Part shown: positions 35,752 to 45,340 of the stretch, piece by piece | How positions within the stretch are numbered: position 1 is the first letter of the stretch | How the letters are laid out: each line of letters opens with the position of its first letter | Source: Bacteroidota bacterium | GTDB lineage: Bacteria; Bacteroidota; Bacteroidia; B-17B0; Aurantibacillaceae | Direction of reading: 5' to 3' | DNA length: 64,000 nucleotides | NCBI GenBank assembly: GCA_016708845.1 | Contig: JADJFB010000001.1 | Coordinates: 365,902-429,901 of the forward strand | Notes under the pieces: model-generated | Databases searched by the model: none | Seen by the model: the letters and a program-made list of their open reading frames with translations, nothing else | Told to the model about the DNA's origin: nothing | Position numbers and translations under genes: made by a program

Positions 35752-36693
35752 TTACCCTTCCATCCCGATATGTATCAACGCATCGCCTTGATTAACGACT
35801 GGCTGATTATTGATACCTACAATGTATCCATCTGCTGTTGAAAGCACTTTATGTTCAATGTCGCCAAAAGGATTGCAAATCACACCTAATAAATCGTTTT
35901 TTGATACATAGGAACCGTTCATTCTGTTCATATGAAACAAGCCGCTTGTATGCGCTCTTATCCAAGTGTCTTTAGTGATTTTAACCGAATGATTTTTTGT
36001 GTCATTATCAATCATGTGATAGCTTTTCATTAATCTCAAACAGCCATTCACACCTTCGTTAATAGCGTTATAATCAAATCGTAAGCTCTCTCCGCCTTCG
36101 TAAACTAAAATAGGTTTGTTTTTTTTAGCAGCTTCTTTTCTAAAAGTGCCTTCTCTATAACCACTATCTATAATTAGTGGCGGAGAAAATTTTTCAGCCA
36201 AAGCCACATTCTCTGGGAACTCAAATACACATCGTATTTGCGGACTATTACTAATCTTCGCACCACCTGTATGAAAATCAATTCCAAAATCAATGAGTGG
36301 AACAATATGCTTCATTAAATCATAAGCAATGCGACTTCCAAAGGAACCATTTTTATTTCCGGGAAAACAACGATTCAAATCTCTACCATCTGGTAAATCT
36401 CTACTACCAAATAAAAACGACACACTATTAATAACGGGGATAGCAATCACATTTCCGCAATTCAAATTTTTAATTTCGTCTCGCGTAATTATTTTTCTGA
36501 TAATCTCAATGCCATTGGTTTCCTCGCCGTGCATTCCAGCAGATAGCAATAGAGTAGGACCTTTTTTCTTACTTCTAAAAACAAAAACAGGAATTTCTAT
36601 TTTAGTTTTTGTGTGAAGTTCGTAAGAATTTAAAACAATTTGCTTGCTTTCTCCTGCACTAACGGTTTGGGAGTTGATGATAAAATCTTCCAT
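35752..36693 (-). CDS. M14-type succinylglutamate desuccinylase/aspartoacylase-family deacylase
   Basis: The 313-residue protein has the zinc motif GMHGEETNG (H55, E58), the substrate Arg region GSRDLPDGRDLNRCFPG, and a third ligand in FHTGG, as in AspA/AstE enzymes. A C-terminal beta domain follows. Enzymes of this family cleave N-acyl amino acids or gamma-glutamyl bonds. It overlaps the end of rimK by one base and is the last gene of a rimB-rimK-deacylase operon, so a role in removing or trimming glutamate tags is likely (inference). Confidence 0.88.
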   Translation of the reverse strand: MEDFIINSQTVSAGESKQIVLNSYELHTKTKIEIPVFVFRSKKKGPTLLLSAGMHGEETNGIEIIRKIITRDEIKNLNCGNVIAIPVINSVSFLFGSRDLPDGRDLNRCFPGNKNGSFGSRIAYDLMKHIVPLIDFGIDFHTGGAKISNSPQIRCVFEFPENVALAEKFSPPLIIDSGYREGTFRKEAAKKNKPILVYEGGESLRFDYNAINEGVNGCLRLMKSYHMIDNDTKNHSVKITKDTWIRAHTSGLFHMNRMNGSYVSKNDLLGVICNPFGDIEHKVLSTADGYIVGINNQPVVNQGDALIHIGMEG

Positions 36694-37583
36694 TATTGCC
36701 CAGGCGCATTAAATTCGTTACGCTCAACGTACTCAATAATTTTACTAGCAATATCAATACCAGTAGCGCCTTCAATGCCTTCTAATCCTGGTGATGAATT
36801 TACTTCCATTACTAAAGGCCCTCTGTCACTTTGCAATAAATCAACACCAGCAATACCTAATCCTAATTTTTTTGCTGACTTAATAGCAGTAGCTCTTTCT
36901 TCGGCAGTTAATTGAATCAAGGATGCTGTTCCTCCACGATGTAAATTACTTCTAAACTCGCCTTCTTTTGCTTGACGTTTCATAGCGCCTACAATTTGTC
37001 CGTCAACCACAAACACACGTATATCAGCACCTTTTGACTCTTTAATATACTCTTGCACTAACATGTTGGCATCTAGTTTTAAAAAGGCTTCAATTACTGA
37101 TTTAGCGGCTTTGTCGTTTTCGGCTAAAATAACACCAATACCTTGAGTGCCTTCTAATAATTTTACCACACATGGCGCACCGCCAATACTAGCAATCACC
37201 GATTCGATATCTTTTGGTTCATTGGCGAAGGCAGATTTTGGCATGCCAATACCAGCACGCGCTAATATTTGTAAACTACGTAATTTGTCTCTTGAACGCA
37301 CTAAAGCTTGAGATTCAACAGCTGTAAAAATTTTCATCATCTCAAACTGACGAACAACCGCAGAGCCATAAAAAGTTGCACTTGCTCCAATACGAGGGAT
37401 TACGGCGTTGACATCTGTTACTTCTTTTCCGTTATAATAAATATGTGGACGACTTTGTTCAATTACCAATACACACTTCATGTGATCTAATAGTAATACT
37501 TCATGTCCTCGTAGTTCTGCAGCTTCTATTAAACGCTTTGTAGAATACAAATTTTTGTTACGAGATAAAATAGCAATTTTCAT
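36693..37583 (-). CDS. rimK: RimK-type ATP-grasp glutamate ligase
   Basis: The 296-residue ATP-grasp enzyme matches RimK from the start (MKIAILSRNKNLYSTKRLIEA) through GGAPCVVKLLEGTQGIGV, the metal-binding LGLGIAGVDLL and VMEVNSSPGLEGIE near the C-terminus. RimK adds glutamates to the C-terminus of ribosomal protein S6 and can make poly-glutamate. It sits between rimB (13 bases upstream) and the M14 deacylase (1-base overlap), so all three are co-transcribed. Confidence 0.94.
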   Translation of the reverse strand: MKIAILSRNKNLYSTKRLIEAAELRGHEVLLLDHMKCVLVIEQSRPHIYYNGKEVTDVNAVIPRIGASATFYGSAVVRQFEMMKIFTAVESQALVRSRDKLRSLQILARAGIGMPKSAFANEPKDIESVIASIGGAPCVVKLLEGTQGIGVILAENDKAAKSVIEAFLKLDANMLVQEYIKESKGADIRVFVVDGQIVGAMKRQAKEGEFRSNLHRGGTASLIQLTAEERATAIKSAKKLGLGIAGVDLLQSDRGPLVMEVNSSPGLEGIEGATGIDIASKIIEYVERNEFNAPGQ

Positions 37584-37596
37584 TTTTTTGAATTTT

Positions 37597-38037
37597 TTAT
37601 TTTAATAAGGTATTTAAATGTAAGCCATTGGTGTAAATTAAATTCACATCTATGATGAATTTTCCTTTAAGTAATCGTCTTCCAATGAGCACGGGGTAAC
37701 GCATATTTCCTCTATCACTTAAAGAAATGGTAGTTTTAATTCGTTTTCGTCCAATCGAAATTAAGGTTTTGATGATATAGCGTTCTTCCATTTCGCCAAA
37801 CGAATTTTTTATTTTTTTGCGCGTAAATTCTTCAACGTTATAAGTTTCATTATTAAATAAACGAAAGCTTAGTGTTTTTTTACCGCCTTCATTTTTTAAT
37901 TCAATATGATTGCAATCGATTGCACAAGTATATGCACCTGTGTCGATTTTTGCTTCAACATGTTCAATATTCAAAAGAGGAAAATTGACATATTCTCTTC
38001 TTCCAATTATTTTTAGTTTATGAGGTTTAGCTAGCAT
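37597..38037 (-). CDS. rimB: RimB-like retropepsin-type protease (RimK-associated)
   Basis: The 146-residue protein carries the aspartic-protease-like motif VEAKIDTGAYTCAID and the YPVLIGRRLLKGKFIIDV strand pair, typical of the ATP-dependent zinc protease/RimB family (PF05618). In Pseudomonas, RimB works with RimK on S6 modification. The gene heads the three-gene operon. Upstream is a CCACATAG inverted repeat. Confidence 0.9.
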   Translation of the reverse strand: MLAKPHKLKIIGRREYVNFPLLNIEHVEAKIDTGAYTCAIDCNHIELKNEGGKKTLSFRLFNNETYNVEEFTRKKIKNSFGEMEERYIIKTLISIGRKRIKTTISLSDRGNMRYPVLIGRRLLKGKFIIDVNLIYTNGLHLNTLLK

Positions 38038-38100
38038 ATAATACTAGCCCCAAATTAATTAATTTATTGCTAAACTAAAAGGATTAGTACAAAAACATTT

Positions 38101-38219
38101 GCCACATAGAGACATAGGAAAAAAAGAAGGGGATAGGAATAAATTCTTTCACAATAGGACTATATTAAGCGCAGCTTCTATTTTCTCCTGCTACTACAAA
38201 CTATGTTTCTATGTGGCTA
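38101..38219. repeat. CCACATAG-type intergenic inverted repeat, copy 3
   Basis: The left arm GCCACATAGAGACATAG and right arm CTATGTTTCTATGTGGC (one mismatch) flank about 84 bases, including AAGCGCAGCTT. It lies between rimB and the end of the PD40/TPR gene, 20 bases past that gene's stop. Confidence 0.7.
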
Positions 38220-38238
38220 ATTTTCTAGAAAACGACAA

Positions 38239-41209
38239 TTACTCTAAAAAATAAATATCGTCAAATGGTGAATTGATAGGCGAACCTAAATTGACTGGAG
38301 CCGTCCATGTTTCCATTTTTTCGTCCCACACACTTTTAAAGATGTCATATTCTCCCATGTTTTCGTAACCCTTTGAAGAAAAATAGAGTGTTTTTCCGTC
38401 TTTGGATAGAGATGGATATTCTTCATCTAAAGGGCTATTGATATTGGTAATGTTTTGTGGTAAAGGAGCCCATTTTCCATTTGCCATCTTTTTTAACATG
38501 TAAATATCTTTTCCATGTGATTCGTCATCACCATAACTAGAATATAAAAGTGTGTTTTTATCTGCAGTTAAAAATAATAAAGATTTAAACTCTTTCTTTT
38601 ATCGATTTCAGATCGCATATCGTCTGTAATCACTAAAACTTTTCCTCCCGATTCTAATTGTGTTAATGAGTTTTGGATAGCATTTAAATCAACATGTTTT
38701 CGACTATATACTTCTAATACCACTGGATTATTTACTAGTTTAATACCACTACGGCAATGAACAATTTCTTCTTCAATTTTTAAAGACTTAATATCTTCTG
38801 GCTTACAAACTGCCATATATTTTTTATAATAGTTGATAGCAGTATTAAAACGGTAACTGGCATGATTAGATTTAGCTAAAAAGTAATACACATCAATTGG
38901 CACTGTTTTATCATTCACACATGATTCTAAAGCTAAAATGCAATTAGTTTTATCTTTCTTTGTATTAAACAAACATACACCATAACGGTATGCGTCTATA
39001 GGTTGTAAGTCGATAAATAAATCTAAGTTTTGGTATACTAAAGCTGCTTCCTGATAAACTTGTTGGTCATACAATTGAAGCGCTAATTTTAAATCTTCTT
39101 GGTCTTTGAGTGCTTCTTCAGCTGTACGTTTTGGCTTTTTAATTTTCGTAACGGCAGCAGCAGCGGTAGGTTTATCGCCAGGCTTTGCAGCTATCGTACT
39201 TGTAGTTTTTGTTGGCGCGGCGTCAAAGGATATTTTAGCTGCTTCTGCTTCTGTAAAGTAGTTTGCTAATTTAATAGATTTAATACCAGCTATGGTTTGT
39301 AGTTTAATGGTTTGTTTTAATTCAAACTCACCTTTTTTATCAGGCACATCAAACGATCCTTTTTGTTCGGAATAACCTTCTGCTTCAACCGATACATCAT
39401 ATCTAGTTCCCGAGTTTAATACCATTAAATACAATCCCGTATTTGGATTTGTTTTATAAACGCCCGAAATTTCACCGGTATTGGAATTGTAAATAGTAAT
39501 ATAGGCTTCTTTACTTGGAATAGAATCAAGGGTACTGAATTGACCCTTAATTATAGAGCTTGCTAATTCTTGTTGTGGTAATTTTATTTGTGTGTACTCG
39601 TAACTATTATTTTTTCTGTTGGTGCAATAAGAGGCAGTTTGATTTGATTCATCAGGGATAAACAAAATATCATCGTAGGTTGAGTTAATGGGATAACCTA
39701 AGTTTTGTGGTTTCGACCAAGGAGAAATGCTGTCTTTTCGAGTGATTTTAAAAATATCGTAACCTCCCATACTATTATGCCCTTTTGATGAAAAATATAA
39801 AGTGTTTCCATCTTTGGATAAGTAGGGGTAGTTTTCGTCATAAGGACTATTTATTTCTGGCCCCATACCAATGTATTGATTTGGACTAAAGGCACCATTA
39901 GGCAATAAGGTGTTTTTATATAGGTCTGTGTGATTTTGTTCTTTTTCTCCGTAGCTTACTTGATAGTATTCGCGAGGGTTTGTACTACACATTAAAAGAG
40001 GGATTTGTTTTTTCTTATCAATAGTAGAAGCAAAAAAATCAGTTTTCACTTTTACGATTTCATTTACTAAATCAGGATTGTAGTTTGATAATAAGTTTTC
40101 TAATTGAATAGGTGTGCGTTTTACTACTTCTACATTTACTTGATCACTCATGAGCATACTGCCGCTCATGCAATTTTTAATTAATAGCGGGCCATAGTTT
40201 CCTTCAAAATCGTATGGTTTTACGCGAGCTTTATACTGCTCAAAGGCTTTGATAGCGTCATTAAATAGATAAGATAAATGGTAAGCTTTTCCTAAATAAA
40301 ACCAAACGTCGGCAGGAATTTCTTTAATACCAGTAGCAACTAATAGCGAGTTGATGACTTTTGCTTTATTTAAATTTAATTTGAATAAACAAACACCATA
40401 ATAATAATTCATGAAAGGATCGCCTGGATCATTTTTTAAAAGTGTTTCATAAAGGGACAATGCTTTTTCAAAATCATTAGCTTTAAATGCAGCGAGGGCT
40501 TCTTCGGGTTTTTTCTTTTCTTCTTCTAATTGTTTTTAACGAGTTCATCAATATTTGAATACAATTTACCGTTTTTGTCAACCTGTTTCGTTAGTTCTTC
40601 TGAAGCAGCGATGCTTTCATTAACTTTAGCAGTATCCACAAATGATTTTAAGTAAACTACTTTTTCGTTTTCATCAGCAAAAAAACTTTTGATGATTAAT
40701 AAGGGTTTGTTTTTTTCGTTCAGTTTAACTTTTATGTCTTGTTGGCAAATTTCGTAATCAATTTTTAATGGGATTTCTACAATTTCTTGAGGAGCACCAT
40801 AACCGGAGGCTTCTACTTTAAATTGATATTTGATATTAGGAGCTAAAATCAATAAGTATTTACCTGTATACGGACTTGTATTGTAAATGCCTACTAGTTC
40901 ATTATTCGAGGCATTATACACACTAATTTTTGCTTTTTTTTCATTGGGATTCCCAATAATTTCAAATTGACCTCTAATAACAATTAATGCAGGCGCGGTA
41001 CCGGGAGTAGTTTTAAAAATATCGTATTTATCATCATCGCTTAAGCGTGTAGAAATGAAATAAAAGTATTTGCGATTTCTTTTTGCATTCAATTCTTCTT
41101 TTACTTCAGCAGGTTTTGGCACTAGACTATCTTTTTGTTGCGCAAAAAAACTAAAACCTATTACTTGAAATAGTGTTAAAAGAATTAGTTTAAAATATGA
41201 AGCCTTCAT
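38239..41209 (-). CDS. Secreted PD40/TPR repeat protein, split by two frameshifts
   Basis: Three open pieces (41209-40526, 40460-38568 and 38499-38239) form one gene of about 990 residues. It starts at 41209 with a signal peptide (MKASYFKLILLTLFQVIGFS). Units of PD40/WD40-like repeats (NSPYDENYPYLSKDGNTLYF, SSKGHNSMGGYDIF), carboxypeptidase-regulatory-like segments (GEISGVYKTNPNTGLYLMVL) and TPR pairs recur. Adding one A at the T5 run 40533-40537 joins DELVK to KQLEEEKKKPEEALAAFKAN. Adding one near 38593-38600 joins DKRK to EFKSLLFLTADKNTLLY. The total then divides by three. Such proteins act as envelope scaffolds, often with an OmpA domain, which is absent here. Confidence 0.85.
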
Positions 41210-41272
41210 AGTGGAATTAAGGAAACACAATTTAAAGAAAAAAAATATAAAAAAGGCGGTTTTGTTTTTAAC

Positions 41273-41309
41273 AAAAAATCCCGCTATCAACGATAAACGG
41301 GATTTTTTT
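41273..41309 (-). terminator. Intrinsic terminator after the S74-domain protein
   Basis: AAAAAATCCCG pairs with CGGGATTTTTT across a 14-base loop, and a T-rich tract follows on the minus strand. It lies 60 bases past the stop at 41369. Confidence 0.75.
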
Positions 41310-41368
41310 GGATTTTTTGAGTAGTAGATACTACTGTTCGCTGTCAACTAAAAAACAGCCAACTGATA

Positions 41369-44167
41369 TTACTCTCTCACCATTTTTTTACTATCAATTA
41401 CTTTTCCATCGGCCACTAAAGTATAGTTGTATAAACCGCTTGATAGATCACTAGCAAATACATTCACTTTTCCTTTACCGCGAGTTTTAATATCAACCGT
41501 TTGTATAATTTGTCCTAAATTATTAAAGAAAATAATTTGTGCTTTACCAACACTAGCTGGCACATTATAAGTAATAGTGGTTTGCTCAGCAAATGGATTT
41601 GGAACGTTTTGATTTAAAATAATCGCATCTTTATCACTCAGTTCAACATCTAATTGATTTAATGTTGTTTGAATTGTATTGTTGTTTGAACGAACACTTG
41701 CATTTGAACAACAAGCTGCTATAGCATTTTCCAAAGCTGTTAAGCGCGCGTCTTGTATACTATCTTTTGAATTTAATTTTGCAGTTAAGCTATCAATTTT
41801 AGCTTGTTGTTCCTGCATACCTTTTAGTATGATGCCAATTAATTGTTGGTATTCAAGGGAGAGATAATTAACAGCCGGAATAACAATATTTCCAACAGAA
41901 TCTAGTTTTGCTGGATGTACGTTATTATTTACAAGTTCTGGTAATACCGATTGAACATCTTGCGCTATTAACCCGTATTGTTTACCGCTTGGTAAATTCA
42001 TACTAGGAAACGAACTTTGCTTATATTCAAATGTTTTTGGTTTTAGTTGATTAATAATTGCAGTTGCGTTTACTATTGTATCAATATTTTGTTTTAAATT
42101 AAAATCTGAAGTGAAATTATCAGTTCCAGTTCTTACCACATCCCCGTTAAAATATCCCGCATAATCTGGGCCTGAAGGAGGTGTGGTGGAGCTAGAACCA
42201 CTTACAGAACCAAATATTGCATAATTTGTACCAGCATTAAAAGCAGTAGCCAAAACCCCAAAATTAGTGGCGCCAACATTTGCATTATAAAATGATCCTC
42301 CATAGTTTACGCTATTTGCAATTGTGCCGCCAACAACATTTGAATTAATACCATAATTTTGAGGAGAGGTTGAATTTATAACATCAAATTTTCCTGCCAC
42401 TGACCATATAGCGCCATTTTGAGCGGAAGACGATACCCCAAATGCATCGTTGCCATTAGCAGCAATTGCTCTTACTCCCACATTACCTGCAGTTGCATTT
42501 GTTGAATTTGCAATAAAATAGCCACCAGAATTTTCGCCTGGTCCTGCTGTTACTTCTCCTTTTACGCCAACATTGTGAGCGGCGCCAATATTTATGTTTC
42601 TAAAGTATCCTGCATTATTACCAACTACAAAATTTGCAGTAAAAGTTTTATCTAACAAAACATTAAATTTACTTGGTAAAGTGCTACCACATGCAAGCCC
42701 TACAGCTACTCTTTCTTTCGTTGTATTATTTCCACTAAAATAGTAATTGTTTAGATTCATAGGTATTTCATAATCTCCAGTCAAGGAGTTTTGAGTTGGT
42801 GCAGTACAGTAATTTCCAATTCCAGAACCAGAATTTGCTGGCACATAAATTACATCACCACTTGCATCTACTGATAATACACCAGTGCCAGGGTTTGTTA
42901 CAGTTGTATTTCCCGAATGTAAATCTCTAAAACGTAAACCGCTTGTGCCGGGAGCGCCTGATGGAGATGGATTTAAACCTGCAACACCAGCATCTATTTC
43001 CAATTTGTTTTGAGGTCCTTGAGCTGTTGTAATATCATTTGATAAACCTATGCCAACATTTACATCATTATTACCTAGTATCATCACATCGCTTCTTCTA
43101 ATTTGAGCCCCATTTCCTAAAGCTGCTGAATTTGTTGCAGTATTTCCTGCTAACGCAAGACCAAATGTTGGAAATCCAGTATTAACGCCTATGTAAGTGT
43201 TATTTGAACCAGTGGAATTAAAAAAACCAGCTCTTTGTCCCATAAACACATTGTCGTTACCTGTAGATGTAAATAAACCACTGGCAAATCCATTCATTGT
43301 ATTTCTCAATCCAGAGGTACATTGCGATCCTGAGGCATTTCCCGTAAATGTATTAAATGAACCACTATTACAATTACCACCTGAATTTACTCCTGTAAAG
43401 GTATTGGCATTGCCATTAATTATATCAGCACCAGCAAAGGCTCCTAAAATAGTATTGTTATTTCCTATCCCATTTGCTACAAATGGCCCTGTTACTGTAT
43501 GAGCACCAAAATAAGAATTGTTAGTGCCACTTAATTGCCTATCGCCAGCTTGCTCTCCAACAAATGTATTGTGATCACCTGTTGTAAAAAATCTTCCAGC
43601 TTCTGTTCCAATAAACGTGTTAAATCTTCCAGTAGTTGCATTTTCGCCTGCATTTGCCCCCATAAATGTATTACGTTGCCCGGTAGTATTTGAAAAACCA
43701 GCTCTTGAGCCAATGAAAGTATTCTCGAAAGCAAGCGCGCCAGCAGTGTTTGCACCTGCCGCTACACCAACAAACAAATTCCTCACTTCGCCATTATGCC
43801 ATAATATATTTTGGCCGCCAATCATATATGATTGCGGACTGCCAGCTATATTTGCACCTGTTCCCTGCCCTATATTAATGTTCCCATTGCGAACATCAAC
43901 CAAGTGTAAAGGGTTAAGGAAACCGCCACCAATACCTACGAAACCAGTTGTGTTTAGGATAGTCATTCTTTGAGTTCCGTTAGTTTGGAAGTTTAATGGT
44001 TGATTTCCTTTATGAGCAATAGTCAAAGGAAAAGCCTGTGCTGCATTCCAGCCAACATAATTTGCTGGAAAACCAAAATTAAAAGGCGTTGAAACCTGAG
44101 CTTTAACAACACCTACAGTAAAGAGTAGCGTTGTAATGGGTATTAGTACGTTAAATTTTCTTTTCAT
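41369..44167 (-). CDS. T9SS-exported surface protein with head repeats and an S74 endosialidase-type chaperone domain
   Basis: The 932-residue protein has a signal peptide (MKRKFNVLIPITTLLFTVG) and about eight head-like repeats of the form NTFxGxxAGxxxTTG (about 140-330). A beta-rich stalk with many GxxN turns follows, then a Peptidase_S74 intramolecular chaperone domain from about 685 (S687 in TSDFNLKQNI; then KPKTFEYK and GLIAQDVQSVLPELV). A coiled segment (QAKIDSLTAKLNSKDS) and a T9SS sorting domain end the chain (NVPNPFAEQTTITYNV ... VIDSKKMVRE). S74 domains trimerise phage tail spikes and are then cleaved off. A trimeric adhesin fibre is the likely role. Confidence 0.88.
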   Translation of the reverse strand: MKRKFNVLIPITTLLFTVGVVKAQVSTPFNFGFPANYVGWNAAQAFPLTIAHKGNQPLNFQTNGTQRMTILNTTGFVGIGGGFLNPLHLVDVRNGNINIGQGTGANIAGSPQSYMIGGQNILWHNGEVRNLFVGVAAGANTAGALAFENTFIGSRAGFSNTTGQRNTFMGANAGENATTGRFNTFIGTEAGRFFTTGDHNTFVGEQAGDRQLSGTNNSYFGAHTVTGPFVANGIGNNNTILGAFAGADIINGNANTFTGVNSGGNCNSGSFNTFTGNASGSQCTSGLRNTMNGFASGLFTSTGNDNVFMGQRAGFFNSTGSNNTYIGVNTGFPTFGLALAGNTATNSAALGNGAQIRRSDVMILGNNDVNVGIGLSNDITTAQGPQNKLEIDAGVAGLNPSPSGAPGTSGLRFRDLHSGNTTVTNPGTGVLSVDASGDVIYVPANSGSGIGNYCTAPTQNSLTGDYEIPMNLNNYYFSGNNTTKERVAVGLACGSTLPSKFNVLLDKTFTANFVVGNNAGYFRNINIGAAHNVGVKGEVTAGPGENSGGYFIANSTNATAGNVGVRAIAANGNDAFGVSSSAQNGAIWSVAGKFDVINSTSPQNYGINSNVVGGTIANSVNYGGSFYNANVGATNFGVLATAFNAGTNYAIFGSVSGSSSTTPPSGPDYAGYFNGDVVRTGTDNFTSDFNLKQNIDTIVNATAIINQLKPKTFEYKQSSFPSMNLPSGKQYGLIAQDVQSVLPELVNNNVHPAKLDSVGNIVIPAVNYLSLEYQQLIGIILKGMQEQQAKIDSLTAKLNSKDSIQDARLTALENAIAACCSNASVRSNNNTIQTTLNQLDVELSDKDAIILNQNVPNPFAEQTTITYNVPASVGKAQIIFFNNLGQIIQTVDIKTRGKGKVNVFASDLSSGLYNYTLVADGKVIDSKKMVRE

Positions 44168-44185
44168 GGTATTGGATTTATTTGG

Positions 44186-45136
44186 TTAGTGATTTATGTT
44201 TACAATTTTAGAAAGATAATATCGACCAGATTTGATTTTAAAAATGTATAACCCAGAAGGAATATCATTTATGCTTACTTCTGTATTAAATAATCCGCTT
44301 ATTTCTTTAGAATACATCCGTTGTCCCAGCGGGTTATAAATCTCGATATAATCAATTTTTTGAGAAGATTGCAAATGAACTACTTCATTAGCAGGATTGG
44401 GAAAAATGTTAAATGAGTTTTGAAGAATTGATTCATGTAAACCTGTCCACGTTGCTGCATATAAAGAATCTGTTGTTAGACATACATCATCCAAATAGTA
44501 ATAGCTAACGTAGTACCCGAACCCCAAGTCTGGAAGATGCAGGGTATCTGTATTATTATCGTCAAAGAAATTCCCGATTATGAGATATTGATATGCAGAA
44601 TCAGCAACAAATGAACCCGTTATTTTTAGCCAACTAACAGTATCTTTTATAATCGAATCTGTCTTAAATGTACAGGTATTTTGAAGAGGTATGGAGCCAC
44701 TATTATCAGTATAATCATATGTTGTTAATAAAGCTCCTGTTTTATTGGTAGCAACATTTACTTGAACGTTAAAGGCAGAGGAAACATAAAAAGAGATATA
44801 GTATTTTGTTCCAATAGTTAACGAAGTAGTAAGTTGTACGCCTATATGCTCTCGTGAATCGGGAATTGTTGTTTGATATGTTGCAAATCCAGCATATGCC
44901 TCTCCTGAATTGGGTTGCTGGTAACCCGCTTGGTTATAGTAGCCACATACAGAAGAACAATTATTAATGTAATCAGGTGTTACACGAAAAGATTTCCAAA
45001 ATTTACACTTTGTATCTAAATCAGGATAAACTTGCGGACAACCTAAAGTATCTTCAAATGATGGATTAGGCACAAGGTTTTGAGCGTTTGTAAGCAGTGG
45101 TAATGAAACAAAAAAAAGTAGTACAGCTTTTTTCAT
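44186..45136 (-). CDS. T9SS-exported protein with carbohydrate-binding-like fold
   Basis: The start at 45136 (MKKAVLLFFVSLPLLTNAQ) gives a clean signal peptide; six extra codons are open upstream. The body begins NLVPNPSFEDTLGCP, a start typical of jelly-roll modules in Bacteroidota surface proteins, with YYLDDVCL at its end. A T9SS sorting domain closes it (FNIFPNPANEVVHLQSS ... GLYIFKIKSGRYYLSKIV). No catalytic motif is seen. It lies 18 bases upstream of the S74 protein on the same strand, so the two are probably one operon. Confidence 0.82.
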   Translation of the reverse strand: MKKAVLLFFVSLPLLTNAQNLVPNPSFEDTLGCPQVYPDLDTKCKFWKSFRVTPDYINNCSSVCGYYNQAGYQQPNSGEAYAGFATYQTTIPDSREHIGVQLTTSLTIGTKYYISFYVSSAFNVQVNVATNKTGALLTTYDYTDNSGSIPLQNTCTFKTDSIIKDTVSWLKITGSFVADSAYQYLIIGNFFDDNNTDTLHLPDLGFGYYVSYYYLDDVCLTTDSLYAATWTGLHESILQNSFNIFPNPANEVVHLQSSQKIDYIEIYNPLGQRMYSKEISGLFNTEVSINDIPSGLYIFKIKSGRYYLSKIVNINH

Positions 45137-45300
45137 ATAGCTAATGTATAACAATAAATTTAATAACCAAATTTATTAGCGTTAATAAGCGGTTATTGTT
45201 TTGGTAAGTAGTTAAAGTTTATAGTTCGCTGATAACACTCGTGGTTGTGATTTAATATGACTAATAGAAATGTGAATTTATAGTTAATTAATTTGTTCTA

Positions 45301-45340
45301 TCTGTTAAACCCGCCTAATCCGTTTTATCAGCGTTGCTAT
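45301..45340. repeat. Intergenic repeat fragment overlapping the end of the FAD oxidoreductase
   Basis: TAATCCGTTTTATCAGCGTT at 45317-45336 resembles the ends of the elements at 32611-32717 and 59279-59370. On the minus strand it encodes the last residues NADKTD and the TAG stop of the oxidoreductase. Confidence 0.45.

Noticed and set aside
40461..40525. Treating the PD40/TPR region as three separate genes
   Set aside because: The frames connect with two one-base corrections, repeats align across the joints, and total length becomes divisible by three.
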